Below are positions 16,872 to 25,174 of a DNA stretch of 64,000 nt, piece after piece (position 1 is the first letter of the stretch; each line of letters begins with the position of its first letter). The notes beneath the pieces were generated by a model that was not told where the DNA came from, searched no databases, and was given only the letters and a program-made list of their open reading frames with translations. The position numbers and the translations under genes are program-made. Location: assembly GCF_023195775.1 (NCBI RefSeq), contig NZ_CP096205.1, forward strand, positions 372,001-436,000, written 5' to 3'. This DNA comes from Flavobacterium azooxidireducens (lineage in GTDB: Bacteria; Bacteroidota; Bacteroidia; Flavobacteriales; Flavobacteriaceae).

Positions 16872-17669
16872 ATGGAAACTCATTCTCAAAATTTCAAAAT
16901 CAGACTCGGTTTATTTGTAGCCGGAGGTATAGCATTATTTGTTTTTGCCATTTTCATTATCGGAAAACAAAAAAACTTATTTAATCCGGTTTATTCACTC
17001 ACCACCACTTTTTATAATGTGAGTGGCTTGCAAGTTGGAAATAAAGTTCGGTTTTCCGGAATTGATGTAGGAACGGTTGATAATATTCAAATTATCAATG
17101 ATTCCACCGTTAAAGTAAACTTATTTATCCGAAAAGAAGTGCAACAATACATCAAAACAAATAGCGAAGTTGCCATTGCTTCGGAGGGTTTAATTGGTGA
17201 TAAAATGCTTCAAATTACGCAAGGAACACACAATGCTTCATTTGCAAAAGATGGTCAATACTTAAAATCTTTAGAGCCGGTTGAAATTGATGCAATTATG
17301 GCGAGTTTACAATCCACAGTTGATAATGCTGAAATAATTTCAGATGAATTGGCTGCAATAATGATTAATATTAATAGTGGCGAAGGTACATTGGGAAGAT
17401 TGATTAAAGATACGGTTATAGCCGAAAATTTAAGTCAGACCATGCAAAACCTTAAAAGTAGTTCTAAAGGTTTGGATGAAAATATGGAAGCCGCTAAAGA
17501 AAATTTTCTTTTAAGAGGTTATTTTAACCGTAAAGAAAAAGCGGAATTGAAAGCTAAGAAAAAGCGGAAGAGAAAAGAGAAAAAATCAGAAAAGAAGAAG
17601 AACGCAAAGCAGAAGAAGCAAAAAAGAAGAAAAATTAATTTTAATTATCAGAAAGATTTATATTTTTGA
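16872..17669 (+). CDS. mlaD: MlaD-family MCE protein; 3' end probably frameshifted
   Basis: The sequence as given encodes 265 residues: a membrane anchor (about 12-31, GLFVAGGIALFVFAIFII) and an MCE domain (about 38-118, VSGLQVGNKVRFSGIDVGTV ... EGLIGDKML), then helices with GEGTLGRLIKDT and LLRGYFNRKEK. MCE proteins form hexameric rings that pass lipids across the periplasm. The last 35 residues are an unnatural Lys/Arg run ending INFNYQKDLYF and read into the promoter of the next gene. A -1 shift at the A5 run 17559-17563 gives instead an AEEKREKIRKEEERKAEEAK tail and a stop at 17636-17638, the charge-balanced tail expected for this family. See findings. Confidence 0.88.
   Translation: METHSQNFKIRLGLFVAGGIALFVFAIFIIGKQKNLFNPVYSLTTTFYNVSGLQVGNKVRFSGIDVGTVDNIQIINDSTVKVNLFIRKEVQQYIKTNSEVAIASEGLIGDKMLQITQGTHNASFAKDGQYLKSLEPVEIDAIMASLQSTVDNAEIISDELAAIMININSGEGTLGRLIKDTVIAENLSQTMQNLKSSSKGLDENMEAAKENFLLRGYFNRKEKAELKAKKKRKRKEKKSEKKKNAKQKKQKRRKINFNYQKDLYF
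17559..17638 (+). other. -1 frame continuation of mlaD
   Basis: From GAAAAAG (17558-17564) the -1 frame reads AEEKREKIRKEEERKAEEAK plus KKKN and stops at 17636-17638. The zero frame continues 31 nt further through the -7 box of the next gene. Either one A is missing (real deletion or base-calling error) or the G-AAA-AAG site allows -1 slippage. Confidence 0.6.
17661..17668 (+). promoter_or_regulatory. -7 box for the secreted protein gene at 17683
   Basis: TATTTTTG fits TAnnTTTG, 14 bp before the ATG at 17683. It overlaps the zero-frame end of mlaD. Confidence 0.5.
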
Positions 17670-17682
17670 TAAAAATATACTT

Positions 17683-18261
17683 ATGAAATTTAAATTGACA
17701 TTCCTTTTTCTTCTGATAAATTACCTGTGTATTTCTCAATCGTTGGAAACATTAAAATCGGATTGTGTAAAAATGTATGAGTCGACATACAACATGGAAT
17801 TTGAAAAAATTCTGGATTATACACATCCTAAAGTATTTGAAATTGCTGATAGAGAAACTATGCTAACAATTTTAGATGAAACTTTTCAAAATGATCAATT
17901 ACGCATTCGGTTAGTTCATCCAAAAACAACATTTACTTTTTCAGAAGTTAAAGAAATTGACGGAAAGAAAATTTGTGTGGTAGAATATCCGCAAGCCATG
18001 CGAATGATTTTTGAAAATCCGCTTTCGGAGGAAGAAAAAAATTCGATTGCAGAATCTTTGAAAACAACCATGGCATCCAAAAAAATTACGTTTGAAAAAG
18101 ATAGAAATGCATTTTATATCGATGGAAAAGATATCATGATTGCTGTTTCTGAAGAAGCGACCCAAAACAAATGGAAATTGATTAATTACGATAAAAGTCA
18201 ACCACAATTACTAAACATGGTTTTAGGAGAAAATGTTGTAAAACAATTAGGTTTGCAATAA
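17683..18261 (+). CDS. Secreted protein of unknown function (192 aa)
   Basis: An N-terminal signal peptide (FKLTFLFLLINYLCISQ, about 1-19) is followed by a soluble alpha/beta region with SDCVKMYESTYNMEFEKILDY and YPQAMRMIFENPLSEEE, ending MVLGENVVKQLGL. The pattern of a short helix, then DYTHPKVFEIADRETM and later strands, resembles small SnoaL/DUF-type secreted proteins, but I do not recognise a named family. It directly follows the Mla operon with its own -7 box, so a periplasmic role is plausible but unproven. Confidence 0.7.
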   Translation: MKFKLTFLFLLINYLCISQSLETLKSDCVKMYESTYNMEFEKILDYTHPKVFEIADRETMLTILDETFQNDQLRIRLVHPKTTFTFSEVKEIDGKKICVVEYPQAMRMIFENPLSEEEKNSIAESLKTTMASKKITFEKDRNAFYIDGKDIMIAVSEEATQNKWKLINYDKSQPQLLNMVLGENVVKQLGLQ

Positions 18262-18317
18262 TTAAAAAATAAATACTATCTTTACTTTGATGCTTCTAAT
18301 GGCATTACCAAAAAATT

Positions 18318-18422
18318 ATGGCAAAGAGTCAGGATGCTAAGAAAAACATAAAGAAAGAGCCTTTAAAAACGGCAAAAGAGAAAAAAGAAGAAAAAAGAGA
18401 AAAGAAAAACAAAAGGGATTAA
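18318..18422 (+). CDS. Small Lys/Glu-rich protein (34 aa)
   Basis: The ORF MAKSQDAKKNIKKEPLK... is almost wholly Lys, Glu, Ala and Arg. Very short basic proteins of this style (MAKSQDAKK start) recur in flavobacterial genomes, often behind or before unrelated genes. Its stop codon lies inside the left arm of a terminator hairpin, which supports a real transcript end. The function is unknown. A nucleic-acid-binding role would be a guess. Confidence 0.5.
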   Translation: MAKSQDAKKNIKKEPLKTAKEKKEEKREKKNKRD

Positions 18423-18440
18423 TTTTTTAATCCCTTTTTT
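18413..18440. terminator. Bidirectional terminator
   Basis: A 10-bp stem AAGGGATTAA/TTAATCCCTT (18413-18422 with 18427-18436) has loop TTTT and a T-rich tail. It lies between convergent transcripts. Confidence 0.85.
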
Positions 18441-18446
18441 GTTGTT

Positions 18447-19841
18447 TTACGGCAAAATTTTACCCGGATTTAATATTCCATTCGGATCAAACACAAACTT
18501 AATTCGTTCCATTAATTCCAAATGTGTTTTAGAAAAAGCGATATCCATATACTCTTTTTGAACATAGCCAATGCCGTGTTCGCCGGATAAAGTTCCGTTT
18601 AAAGAAACGGTTAATTCAAAAATTTCACGAATTCCTTTTGTAATTTCTGAATTCCATTCTTGGTCAGAAAGCGTGCCTTTGATGATGTTAACGTGTAAAT
18701 TTCCATCGCCGGCATGACCATAACAAACCGATTTAAAACCATATTTTTTTCCGATAGATTTAATGCCTTCCAATAATGTTGGCAATTCATAACGAGGAAC
18801 AACCGTATCTTCTTCTTTATAAATTGAATTGGATTTGACAGCTTCGGCAATGCTGCGACGCATTTTCCACAAGGCATTTTTTTCATCTTCGGTATCGGCG
18901 AATAGAATATCATCAATTTGGAATTGTTCTACAACTGTCATGATTTTTTCAGCTTCAGCCATCAAAATTTCAGGATAATTTCCATCCACTTCAATGAGTA
19001 AATGAGCTTGAATTTCATTTTTCACTTGAACGTTCAATCCATCAATGTATTCTAAAGCCCAATCAATGGCATCGCGTTCCATAAATTCCAACGCACTCGG
19101 AACAATTCCTGCTCTAAAAATGGCTGAAACGGCTTCACAAGCTTCATTGGCTTTGTAAAACGGAACTAACATCAATACGTTATGCGTATTTTTCGAAAGT
19201 AATTTTAAAACAATTTTTGTTACGATTCCTAACGTTCCTTCACTACCAACCATCAATTGAGTCAAATTGTATCCTGTTGAATTTTTTAAGGTATTGGCTC
19301 CTGTCCAAATAATATCTCCGGTAGGTAAAACCACTTCTAAATTCAAAACATAATCCTTAGTTACACCGTATTTTACAGCTCTTGCTCCACCGGAATTTTC
19401 AGCAACATTACCACCTATAAAACAGCTTCCCATACTGCTTGGATCGACAGGATAGAAAAGACCTTTTTCTGAAACGGCTTCGCGTAATACTTGCGTAATC
19501 ACACCGGGTTCGGTAATCACTTGCAAATTTTGTTCGTCGATGGAAAGAATTTTATTGAATCGTTCCATTGAAAGTCCGATTCCGCCTTGAACCGATAATG
19601 CTCCGCCACTCAACCCAGTTCTTCCACCAATCGGAACAACCGGAATTTTGTATTGATTGGCTATTTTTAAAATTTCGGAAATTTCTAAAGCCGAGGATGG
19701 CTTTACCACAACATTTGGCGGAAAAACATACGCTTCGGTTTCGTCGTGACCGTAGTGATTTCGGGTTTCTTCATCGGTAAAAACAAACGATTGACCAACG
19801 ATATTTTCTAATTTGGATAGAATTTCGGAATTGAGTTGCAT
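18447..19841 (-). CDS. FAD-linked oxidase, GlcD/D-lactate dehydrogenase type
   Basis: This 464-residue flavoprotein has an N-terminal PCMH FAD-binding domain: VVPIGGRTGLSGGALSV, VDPSSMGSCFIGGNVAENSGG and MVGSEGTLGIVTKI bind the flavin and its phosphates. The C-terminal domain carries CYGHAGDGNLHVNI and GTLSGEHGIGYVQKEYM, whose histidines help bind the 2-hydroxy acid. Family members oxidise D-lactate, glycolate or D-2-hydroxyglutarate and pass electrons to the respiratory chain. No GlcE/GlcF or iron-sulfur partner is adjacent, so a single-subunit D-lactate/2-hydroxy acid dehydrogenase is most likely. It stands alone between convergent and divergent neighbours. Confidence 0.9.
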   Translation of the reverse strand: MQLNSEILSKLENIVGQSFVFTDEETRNHYGHDETEAYVFPPNVVVKPSSALEISEILKIANQYKIPVVPIGGRTGLSGGALSVQGGIGLSMERFNKILSIDEQNLQVITEPGVITQVLREAVSEKGLFYPVDPSSMGSCFIGGNVAENSGGARAVKYGVTKDYVLNLEVVLPTGDIIWTGANTLKNSTGYNLTQLMVGSEGTLGIVTKIVLKLLSKNTHNVLMLVPFYKANEACEAVSAIFRAGIVPSALEFMERDAIDWALEYIDGLNVQVKNEIQAHLLIEVDGNYPEILMAEAEKIMTVVEQFQIDDILFADTEDEKNALWKMRRSIAEAVKSNSIYKEEDTVVPRYELPTLLEGIKSIGKKYGFKSVCYGHAGDGNLHVNIIKGTLSDQEWNSEITKGIREIFELTVSLNGTLSGEHGIGYVQKEYMDIAFSKTHLELMERIKFVFDPNGILNPGKILP

Positions 19842-19873
19842 ACTTTATTTTTAAACCAATAAAGGTAAAAAAA

Positions 19874-20785
19874 TTATACCAACGAAAGTATCCAATACCA
19901 AAAAGCTAAGGTTAAAAATGAAAGCGGAATTCCGATACCAATCATCATGCTGCTTAATTTAGGTTTTAATCCATAGGTTGAGGCCAAAATTGCTCCGGTT
20001 ATCATGGGAGCCATTGCCGATTCCATAATAGAAACATCAACCACTAAACCTTCACCTTTAAAAATAAACTTGTATAAAATCAGGAAAAACAATGGTGTTA
20101 GCATCAATTTAAAAAACAAACCTAACGCTAAAAAATTCCAATGCTGACTTTTTTTATCAATTTTTAATTGCAAACCAACAGAAACCAGAGCAATTGTTGA
20201 AACAGTTCCGCCCACTTTATAAAAAACGGATTGCATCATTTCAGGAAAATCAAGTTTAAAAATATTTAGTAAACAGGCTACAACAAAAGAAATAAAAGGT
20301 GGAAAGAATAAAATTTTCTTTATGATTAGTTTTGAATCAACTTCTCCTTTAGAAAAAACTGAAGCAACGATTATCCCCAAAGTAGCCAATACTACAAACG
20401 AACCGGGCTGATCGACAATAATTGCTGTTTGTAATCCATCTTGACCATACAAGGCTTCTATTACGGGAAATCCAACAAAAGATGTATTTCCTAATCCTCC
20501 TGTAATTATTAAACATCCCATTAATTTTTTAGACCATCCGAGCCATTTTCCCAAACTGTAAAAAAATAAAAACGACAACCCAAATCCTATCCAAGCTACG
20601 CCAATTGGAAAAAGTAATTTTGAAGAAATTTCAATTTTCGGAATATAATACAAAGCCAACGCCGGCAACGAAATATAAATCACAAAATGATTGAGTGCTA
20701 CATATCCATTTTTTGGAAAACTTTTAAGGAATTGCAATCCAAAACCAATCGCTAAACAAAGAAAAATTAAAATGATGTTATCCAT
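19874..20785 (-). CDS. AEC (auxin efflux carrier) family permease
   Basis: This 303-residue inner-membrane protein has about ten hydrophobic segments in two halves (for example IILIFLCLAIGFGLQFL, GNTSFVGFPVIEALYG, FPPFISFVVACLLNIF, GAILASTYGLKP). GNTSFVGFPV and the TGAILASTYG crossover region are the AEC signatures. Characterised bacterial members export or import organic acids such as malate. The gene ends 33 bp upstream of the FAD oxidase, so the pair could handle uptake and oxidation of a 2-hydroxy acid. That link is inference. Confidence 0.85.
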   Translation of the reverse strand: MDNIILIFLCLAIGFGLQFLKSFPKNGYVALNHFVIYISLPALALYYIPKIEISSKLLFPIGVAWIGFGLSFLFFYSLGKWLGWSKKLMGCLIITGGLGNTSFVGFPVIEALYGQDGLQTAIIVDQPGSFVVLATLGIIVASVFSKGEVDSKLIIKKILFFPPFISFVVACLLNIFKLDFPEMMQSVFYKVGGTVSTIALVSVGLQLKIDKKSQHWNFLALGLFFKLMLTPLFFLILYKFIFKGEGLVVDVSIMESAMAPMITGAILASTYGLKPKLSSMMIGIGIPLSFLTLAFWYWILSLV

Positions 20786-20905
20786 GATAGAAAATAGAAT
20801 GCAAAAATACCATTATAAAATTATTGATTTATTTTTTTAACCTCTATTTTATTGTCTTGAAACTCTTGTTGATTTTACTTACTTTTACTACTTCAAATTA
20901 GTGTT

Positions 20906-21991
20906 GTGAAAAAATCAAAACCAAATAAATCTGCTTTGAATGAAAAAGAAGGTATTCCTCAACCGGAATTTATCAGTGATTTGGTTGTGAAAAACATTAA
21001 AGGTTATAGAAAAATTCAACCTTCTTCTGATGAATTAATTAATGGAATTTTAAAAGGAAATATTTCCGATTTAAGCCGTGCCATTACTTTAGTGGAAAGC
21101 ACAAATCCTGAACATTTAGCTAAAGCGAATGAAATTATTGGAGCTTGCTTATCCAATGCTAATAAATCCATTCGCATTGGAATTACAGGTGTTCCAGGCG
21201 TCGGAAAAAGTACGTTTATTGAAGCTTTTGGAAAACACTTAACTTCGTTAGGAAAAAAAGTAGCCGTTTTGGCTGTTGATCCGAGTAGCACTATTTCTCA
21301 CGGTAGTATTTTGGGCGATAAAACCAGAATGGAAGAATTGGTAAAAGATAAAAACGCCTACATTCGACCTTCTGCTTCGGGAGAAACGTTGGGCGGCGTT
21401 GCCAGAAAAACCCGTGAAACTATTATTCTATGTGAAGCTGCCGGATTTGATACTATCATCATTGAAACGGTTGGTGTTGGTCAAAGTGAAACTGCCGTTC
21501 ACAGTATGGTTGATTTCTTTTTATTATTAAAAATTTCCGGTGCCGGTGATGAATTACAAGGAATCAAACGCGGCATTATGGAAATGGCCGATGCCATCGT
21601 AATCAATAAAGCAGATGGTGATAACATCAAAAAAGCCAAACTAGCTAAAACCGAATTCAACAGAGCATTACATCTTTTTCCGGCTAAAAAATCAGGTTGG
21701 ATGCCTATTGTTTCTACTTGTAGTTCTTATACAAAAGATGGAATTGATGCTGTTTGGAAAACAATTTCAAATTATTTGGAATTGACCAAATCCAATTCCT
21801 ATTTTCAAGAAAAAAGAAAAGAGCAGAACCAATATTGGATGATGGAAACGATTAATGAACAATTAAAAAATCATTTTTACAATCATCCGGAAATTATTGA
21901 TTTATTGGAGAAAAAGAAAAAAGCCGTGCAAAATGATGAACTTTCTCCTTTTGCAGCGGCATTAGAATTACTCTCTACTTACTATAAATAA
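20906..21991 (+). CDS. meaB: Methylmalonyl-CoA mutase-associated GTPase MeaB
   Basis: This 361-residue G3E-family P-loop GTPase gates cofactor loading and protects adenosylcobalamin-dependent acyl-CoA mutases. Walker A is GVPGVGKS (95-102). DPSSTISHGSILGDKTRM, IIIETVGVGQSE and VINKADG are the other nucleotide-binding motifs. The N-terminal helical arm and C-terminal dimerisation arm are full length. The start is GTG at 20906; no ATG fits the family's N-terminus better. No mutase gene is adjacent. The fused mutase at 41783 has its own MeaI domain, so this MeaB more likely serves a classical methylmalonyl-CoA mutase outside the window. Confidence 0.93.
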   Translation: MKKSKPNKSALNEKEGIPQPEFISDLVVKNIKGYRKIQPSSDELINGILKGNISDLSRAITLVESTNPEHLAKANEIIGACLSNANKSIRIGITGVPGVGKSTFIEAFGKHLTSLGKKVAVLAVDPSSTISHGSILGDKTRMEELVKDKNAYIRPSASGETLGGVARKTRETIILCEAAGFDTIIIETVGVGQSETAVHSMVDFFLLLKISGAGDELQGIKRGIMEMADAIVINKADGDNIKKAKLAKTEFNRALHLFPAKKSGWMPIVSTCSSYTKDGIDAVWKTISNYLELTKSNSYFQEKRKEQNQYWMMETINEQLKNHFYNHPEIIDLLEKKKKAVQNDELSPFAAALELLSTYYK

Positions 21992-22068
21992 AAGTATTTG
22001 ACCTTGACGGAAGATAGATTAAGCAGTTTACGTTAATCTGATTAATCTTGTAAAAACATAAGTGTCTT

Positions 22069-22202
22069 TAAATACAAAAAAATTAATTTAAATACACTTT
22101 TAATAAACTTATAATTGTATTTATCTACTTTTTATGATATATAAATACATTTTTTAATTACACATATCTGTATTTATTTCTTATATTTGCTTCATAAATA
22201 CA
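22069..22202. promoter_or_regulatory. Ordered array of six TAAATACA sites
   Basis: TAAATACA occurs at 22069, 22089, 22142 and 22195, and its complement TGTATTTA at 22116 and 22169. The last five copies alternate in orientation at 27, 26, 27 and 26 bp. The array covers the -7 box TATATTTG (22182-22189), and its last copy ends 8 bp before the ATG at 22210. This looks like an operator array. Confidence 0.6.
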
Positions 22203-22209
22203 TTAACTC

Positions 22210-23634
22210 ATGATAGGAAGAAAAGCTCAAACAAAAGCAATGACAGATGCTATCAAGGCAAAAAAGTCATCATTTGTAGCAGTAACAGGAAGAAGAAGAG
22301 TTGGAAAAACGTATTTAATAAGAGAAGTATATGAAAAAAACTTCTGTTTTACTGTAACCGGAATTCAGAATGCAGATTTGCAAACTCAAATAAATAATTT
22401 TGTTCAAAAAATAGCAGAATACAACAAAGACTTGTTGGTTTTAGGTGCTGTAGATAATTGGCAAAAGGTGTTTTTTGTATTCAAAAATTATTTAAAAAGT
22501 TTACCAAAAAATAAAAAGCAAGTTATATTTATTGACGAATTACCATGGATTTCTACACCAAAATCCGGTTTTATACAACTATTAGCACATTTATGGAATG
22601 ATTATCTGTCTCTAGAACAACATTTTATACTGGTTGTTTGCGGTTCGGCTACTTCATGGATTACGCAAAATATCATTAATGATAAAGGAGGTTTTCATAA
22701 TAGAATTAATTTGCCCATTCATTTAAAACCTTTTACTCTTGCAGAAACGAATGAATTCTTAAAATCCAAAAATATAAATTATACACCAACGGGTATTTCT
22801 GAAATCTATATGACGTTGGGTGGTTTGCCTTATTATTTAGAACAAATTCAAAGAGGCGAAAGCGTTACAAAAGCAATCGAGCGAATATGTTTTTCTGAAA
22901 CGGGAATATTAAAATACGAATACAACAATTTATACAAAGCCTTATTTACAAATTGGGAAAACCATGAAGCGATTGTAGCTTGTTTAGCAAAATCACACAA
23001 CGGATTAACTAGAGAAAGCATCATTGAAAACTCAAAAGTTAGTGCGGGTGGTCCATATACTAGAGCGATGAATGATTTGGTTTTGACAGGTTTTGTAGAA
23101 GAATCTCTACCCTTTGGTAAGAAAAAAAGAGGAAGTATTTACAGATTAGTAGATGAATTTTCAGTCTTTTATCATCAATTTATGAAAGGTAATGAAAAGA
23201 AAGATGCGTCTATCTGGCAAATAATTTCTAATTCACAGAAATATAAAATCTGGAAAGGTTTTGCTTTTGAAACGTTATGCATGAAACATATAGACGAAAT
23301 AAAAAACGCTTTAGGAATCAGAAATGTTTATACAGAAACATCGTGTTTTAGCAGAAAAGGAACTTCTACAGCCAATGGATTTCAAATTGATTTAATTATT
23401 GACCGAAAAGATGCTACTATCAACCTTTGTGAATGTAAATTTTATGAAAGTAACTTTGTCATTTCAAAAAAATATGCACAAGAAATAAAACAAAGAAAAA
23501 CAGCATTTGCTCAAGAAACCGGCACCAAAAAAATGCTTGTAAATACGTTCATTGCAAATGAAGATTTAATTGAAAATGAACATTCTCTAGAAGTTGTTGA
23601 TGTTTTTATGAATGTGAGTGAGTTGATGCAATAA
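22210..23634 (+). CDS. ATP-binding protein, archaeal-ATPase/DUF234 type
   Basis: This 474-residue STAND-like P-loop ATPase has Walker A GRRRVGKT (27-34), Walker B VIFIDELPW (D109, E110), then a winged-helix region (about 255-310, HNGLTRESIIENSKVSAGG). The C-terminal DUF234-type domain contains D394 in FQIDLII and E408/K410 in LCECKFYES, a PD-(D/E)xK nuclease-like triad. Such proteins are widespread in archaea and some bacteria with no proven role. Defence or mobile-DNA functions have been suggested for related architectures. It stands alone behind an ordered operator-like array, which suggests tight or self-directed regulation. Confidence 0.88.
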   Translation: MIGRKAQTKAMTDAIKAKKSSFVAVTGRRRVGKTYLIREVYEKNFCFTVTGIQNADLQTQINNFVQKIAEYNKDLLVLGAVDNWQKVFFVFKNYLKSLPKNKKQVIFIDELPWISTPKSGFIQLLAHLWNDYLSLEQHFILVVCGSATSWITQNIINDKGGFHNRINLPIHLKPFTLAETNEFLKSKNINYTPTGISEIYMTLGGLPYYLEQIQRGESVTKAIERICFSETGILKYEYNNLYKALFTNWENHEAIVACLAKSHNGLTRESIIENSKVSAGGPYTRAMNDLVLTGFVEESLPFGKKKRGSIYRLVDEFSVFYHQFMKGNEKKDASIWQIISNSQKYKIWKGFAFETLCMKHIDEIKNALGIRNVYTETSCFSRKGTSTANGFQIDLIIDRKDATINLCECKFYESNFVISKKYAQEIKQRKTAFAQETGTKKMLVNTFIANEDLIENEHSLEVVDVFMNVSELMQ

Positions 23635-23648
23635 ATTAATCCGGCATT

Positions 23649-23876
23649 TTACTCCTCATATCGTTCCATTTCTCTATCATAAAAAGCTCCGGCTAACTCG
23701 ATTAATTTTTCCATTTCGGTTTCGAGGTCTTTTTCGTCTTCTGCATCAACTTCTTCGATGATTTCCACTTCATCATCTTTTAAATTAATTATAAAACGAG
23801 GATATTCTAAATGAATGATAAAAATATCTTCCGGATGATCGGTGTTGTCTGCTAAAACGAATTTTGGTAAGTCCAT
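23649..23876 (-). CDS. Conserved acidic small protein (75 aa)
   Basis: This 75-residue protein has one alpha/beta-looking start (MDLPKFVLADNTDHPEDIFI, LEYPRFIINLKDDEV) and a very acidic C-terminal half (EVDAEDEKDLETEMEKLIEL). It looks like the small hypothetical proteins that often precede purM in flavobacteria. I do not recognise a characterised family. It lies 46 bp downstream of the PurM stop on the same strand, with a heptamer array between. Confidence 0.65.
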   Translation of the reverse strand: MDLPKFVLADNTDHPEDIFIIHLEYPRFIINLKDDEVEIIEEVDAEDEKDLETEMEKLIELAGAFYDREMERYEE

Positions 23877-23893
23877 ATTTTAAAGGTTAGCGG

Positions 23894-23918
23894 GTTGAAA
23901 GTTGCGAGTTGCGGGTTT
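23894..23918. repeat. Heptamer array (GTTGCGN)
   Basis: GTTGAAA, GTTGCGA and GTTGCGG followed by GTTT, between the PurM gene and the small acidic protein gene. Confidence 0.6.
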
Positions 23919-23922
23919 AAAA

Positions 23923-25101
23923 TTAGTATTCAAATGTACCAAATTCACTCGTAATCGTTAATTTTTTATGTTCGGATGCTTCTACTCTGCCTACAATTTG
24001 AGCATCGACGTTGAATGATTTTGAAATTTCGATAATGTCATTAGCGATTTCTGCAGGAACATACAATTCCATTCGGTGACCGCAATTAAACACTTGATAC
24101 ATTTCTTTCCAATCGGTTTTGGATTGTTCTTGAATCAGTTTAAATAATGGCGGAATCGGGAATAAATTATCTTTGATAATATGTAAATTGTCAATAAAAT
24201 GTAAAATCTTGGTTTGGGCTCCACCACTGCAATGCACCATTCCGTGAATTTCTTTTGGAGAGTATTTTTCTAAAATCGTTTTGATTATTGGAGCATAGGT
24301 TCGCGTTGGCGAAAGCACTAATTTTCCGGCATCAATCGGACTATTTTCCACTTCATCCGTCAATTTCACTTGACCGGAATAAACCAAATCAGAAGGAACA
24401 GCGGCATCAAAACTTTCAGGATATTTTTCGGCTAAATATTTTGAAAAAACATCGTGACGAGCAGACGTTAAGCCATTGCTTCCCATTCCGCCGTTGTACT
24501 CTTTTTCGTAAGAGGCTTGTCCGAACGAAGCCAACCCAACAATTACATCACCGGATTTAATGTTTGCATTGTCAATCACATCGCTCCTTTTCATTCGAGC
24601 TGTAACGGTAGAATCTACAATGATTGTTCGAACCAAATCGCCCACATCAGCAGTTTCACCACCGGTTGAATGAATCGTAACACCAAATGATTTTAATTCT
24701 TGAATTAATTCTTCCGTTCCGTTGATTATGGCAGAAATTACTTCGGCAGGAACTAAATTTTTATTTCTTCCGATGGTGGATGAAAGCATAATATTATCGG
24801 TTGCACCAACGCAAAGCAAATCATCAATATTCATAATCAACGCATCTTGAGCAATGCCTTTCCACACCGAAATATCGCCGGTTTCTTTCCAATACAAATA
24901 CGCTAACGACGATTTTGTTCCGGCACCATCAGCGTGCATTAAAAGACAATAATCGTCATCTCCTGTTAAATAATCAGGAACAATTTTGCAGAAAGCTTTG
25001 GGAAATAATCCTTTATCAATGTTTTTTATGGCATTATGCACATCTTCTTTGGCGGCAGAAACTCCGCGAAGAGCATAACGTTTGCTGGTATCAGAACTCA
25101 T
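23923..25101 (-). CDS. purM: AIR synthase (PurM) family protein
   Basis: From the ATG at 25101 the protein is about 392 residues. The longer frame starting at 25185 would overlap the upstream OmpA gene and adds 28 residues outside the family. AIR synthase converts FGAM to AIR with ATP in purine synthesis. HADGAGTKSSLAYLYW, DDLLCVGATDNIMLSSTIGRN, STGGETADVGDLVRTI and GLASFGQASYEKEYNGGMGSN are PurM/SelD-superfamily nucleotide- and metal-binding motifs. MVHCSGGAQTKILHF marks the C-terminal half. It is longer than E. coli PurM (about 345), as is usual in Bacteroidota. Confidence 0.85.
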   Translation of the reverse strand: MSSDTSKRYALRGVSAAKEDVHNAIKNIDKGLFPKAFCKIVPDYLTGDDDYCLLMHADGAGTKSSLAYLYWKETGDISVWKGIAQDALIMNIDDLLCVGATDNIMLSSTIGRNKNLVPAEVISAIINGTEELIQELKSFGVTIHSTGGETADVGDLVRTIIVDSTVTARMKRSDVIDNANIKSGDVIVGLASFGQASYEKEYNGGMGSNGLTSARHDVFSKYLAEKYPESFDAAVPSDLVYSGQVKLTDEVENSPIDAGKLVLSPTRTYAPIIKTILEKYSPKEIHGMVHCSGGAQTKILHFIDNLHIIKDNLFPIPPLFKLIQEQSKTDWKEMYQVFNCGHRMELYVPAEIANDIIEISKSFNVDAQIVGRVEASEHKKLTITSEFGTFEY

Positions 25102-25174
25102 AGTTGTGTTGTTGTGTTTGGCAAAGATAGGATTAATGTGAAAATGTAGCAATTTTAAAATGCATCTAGAAGTG

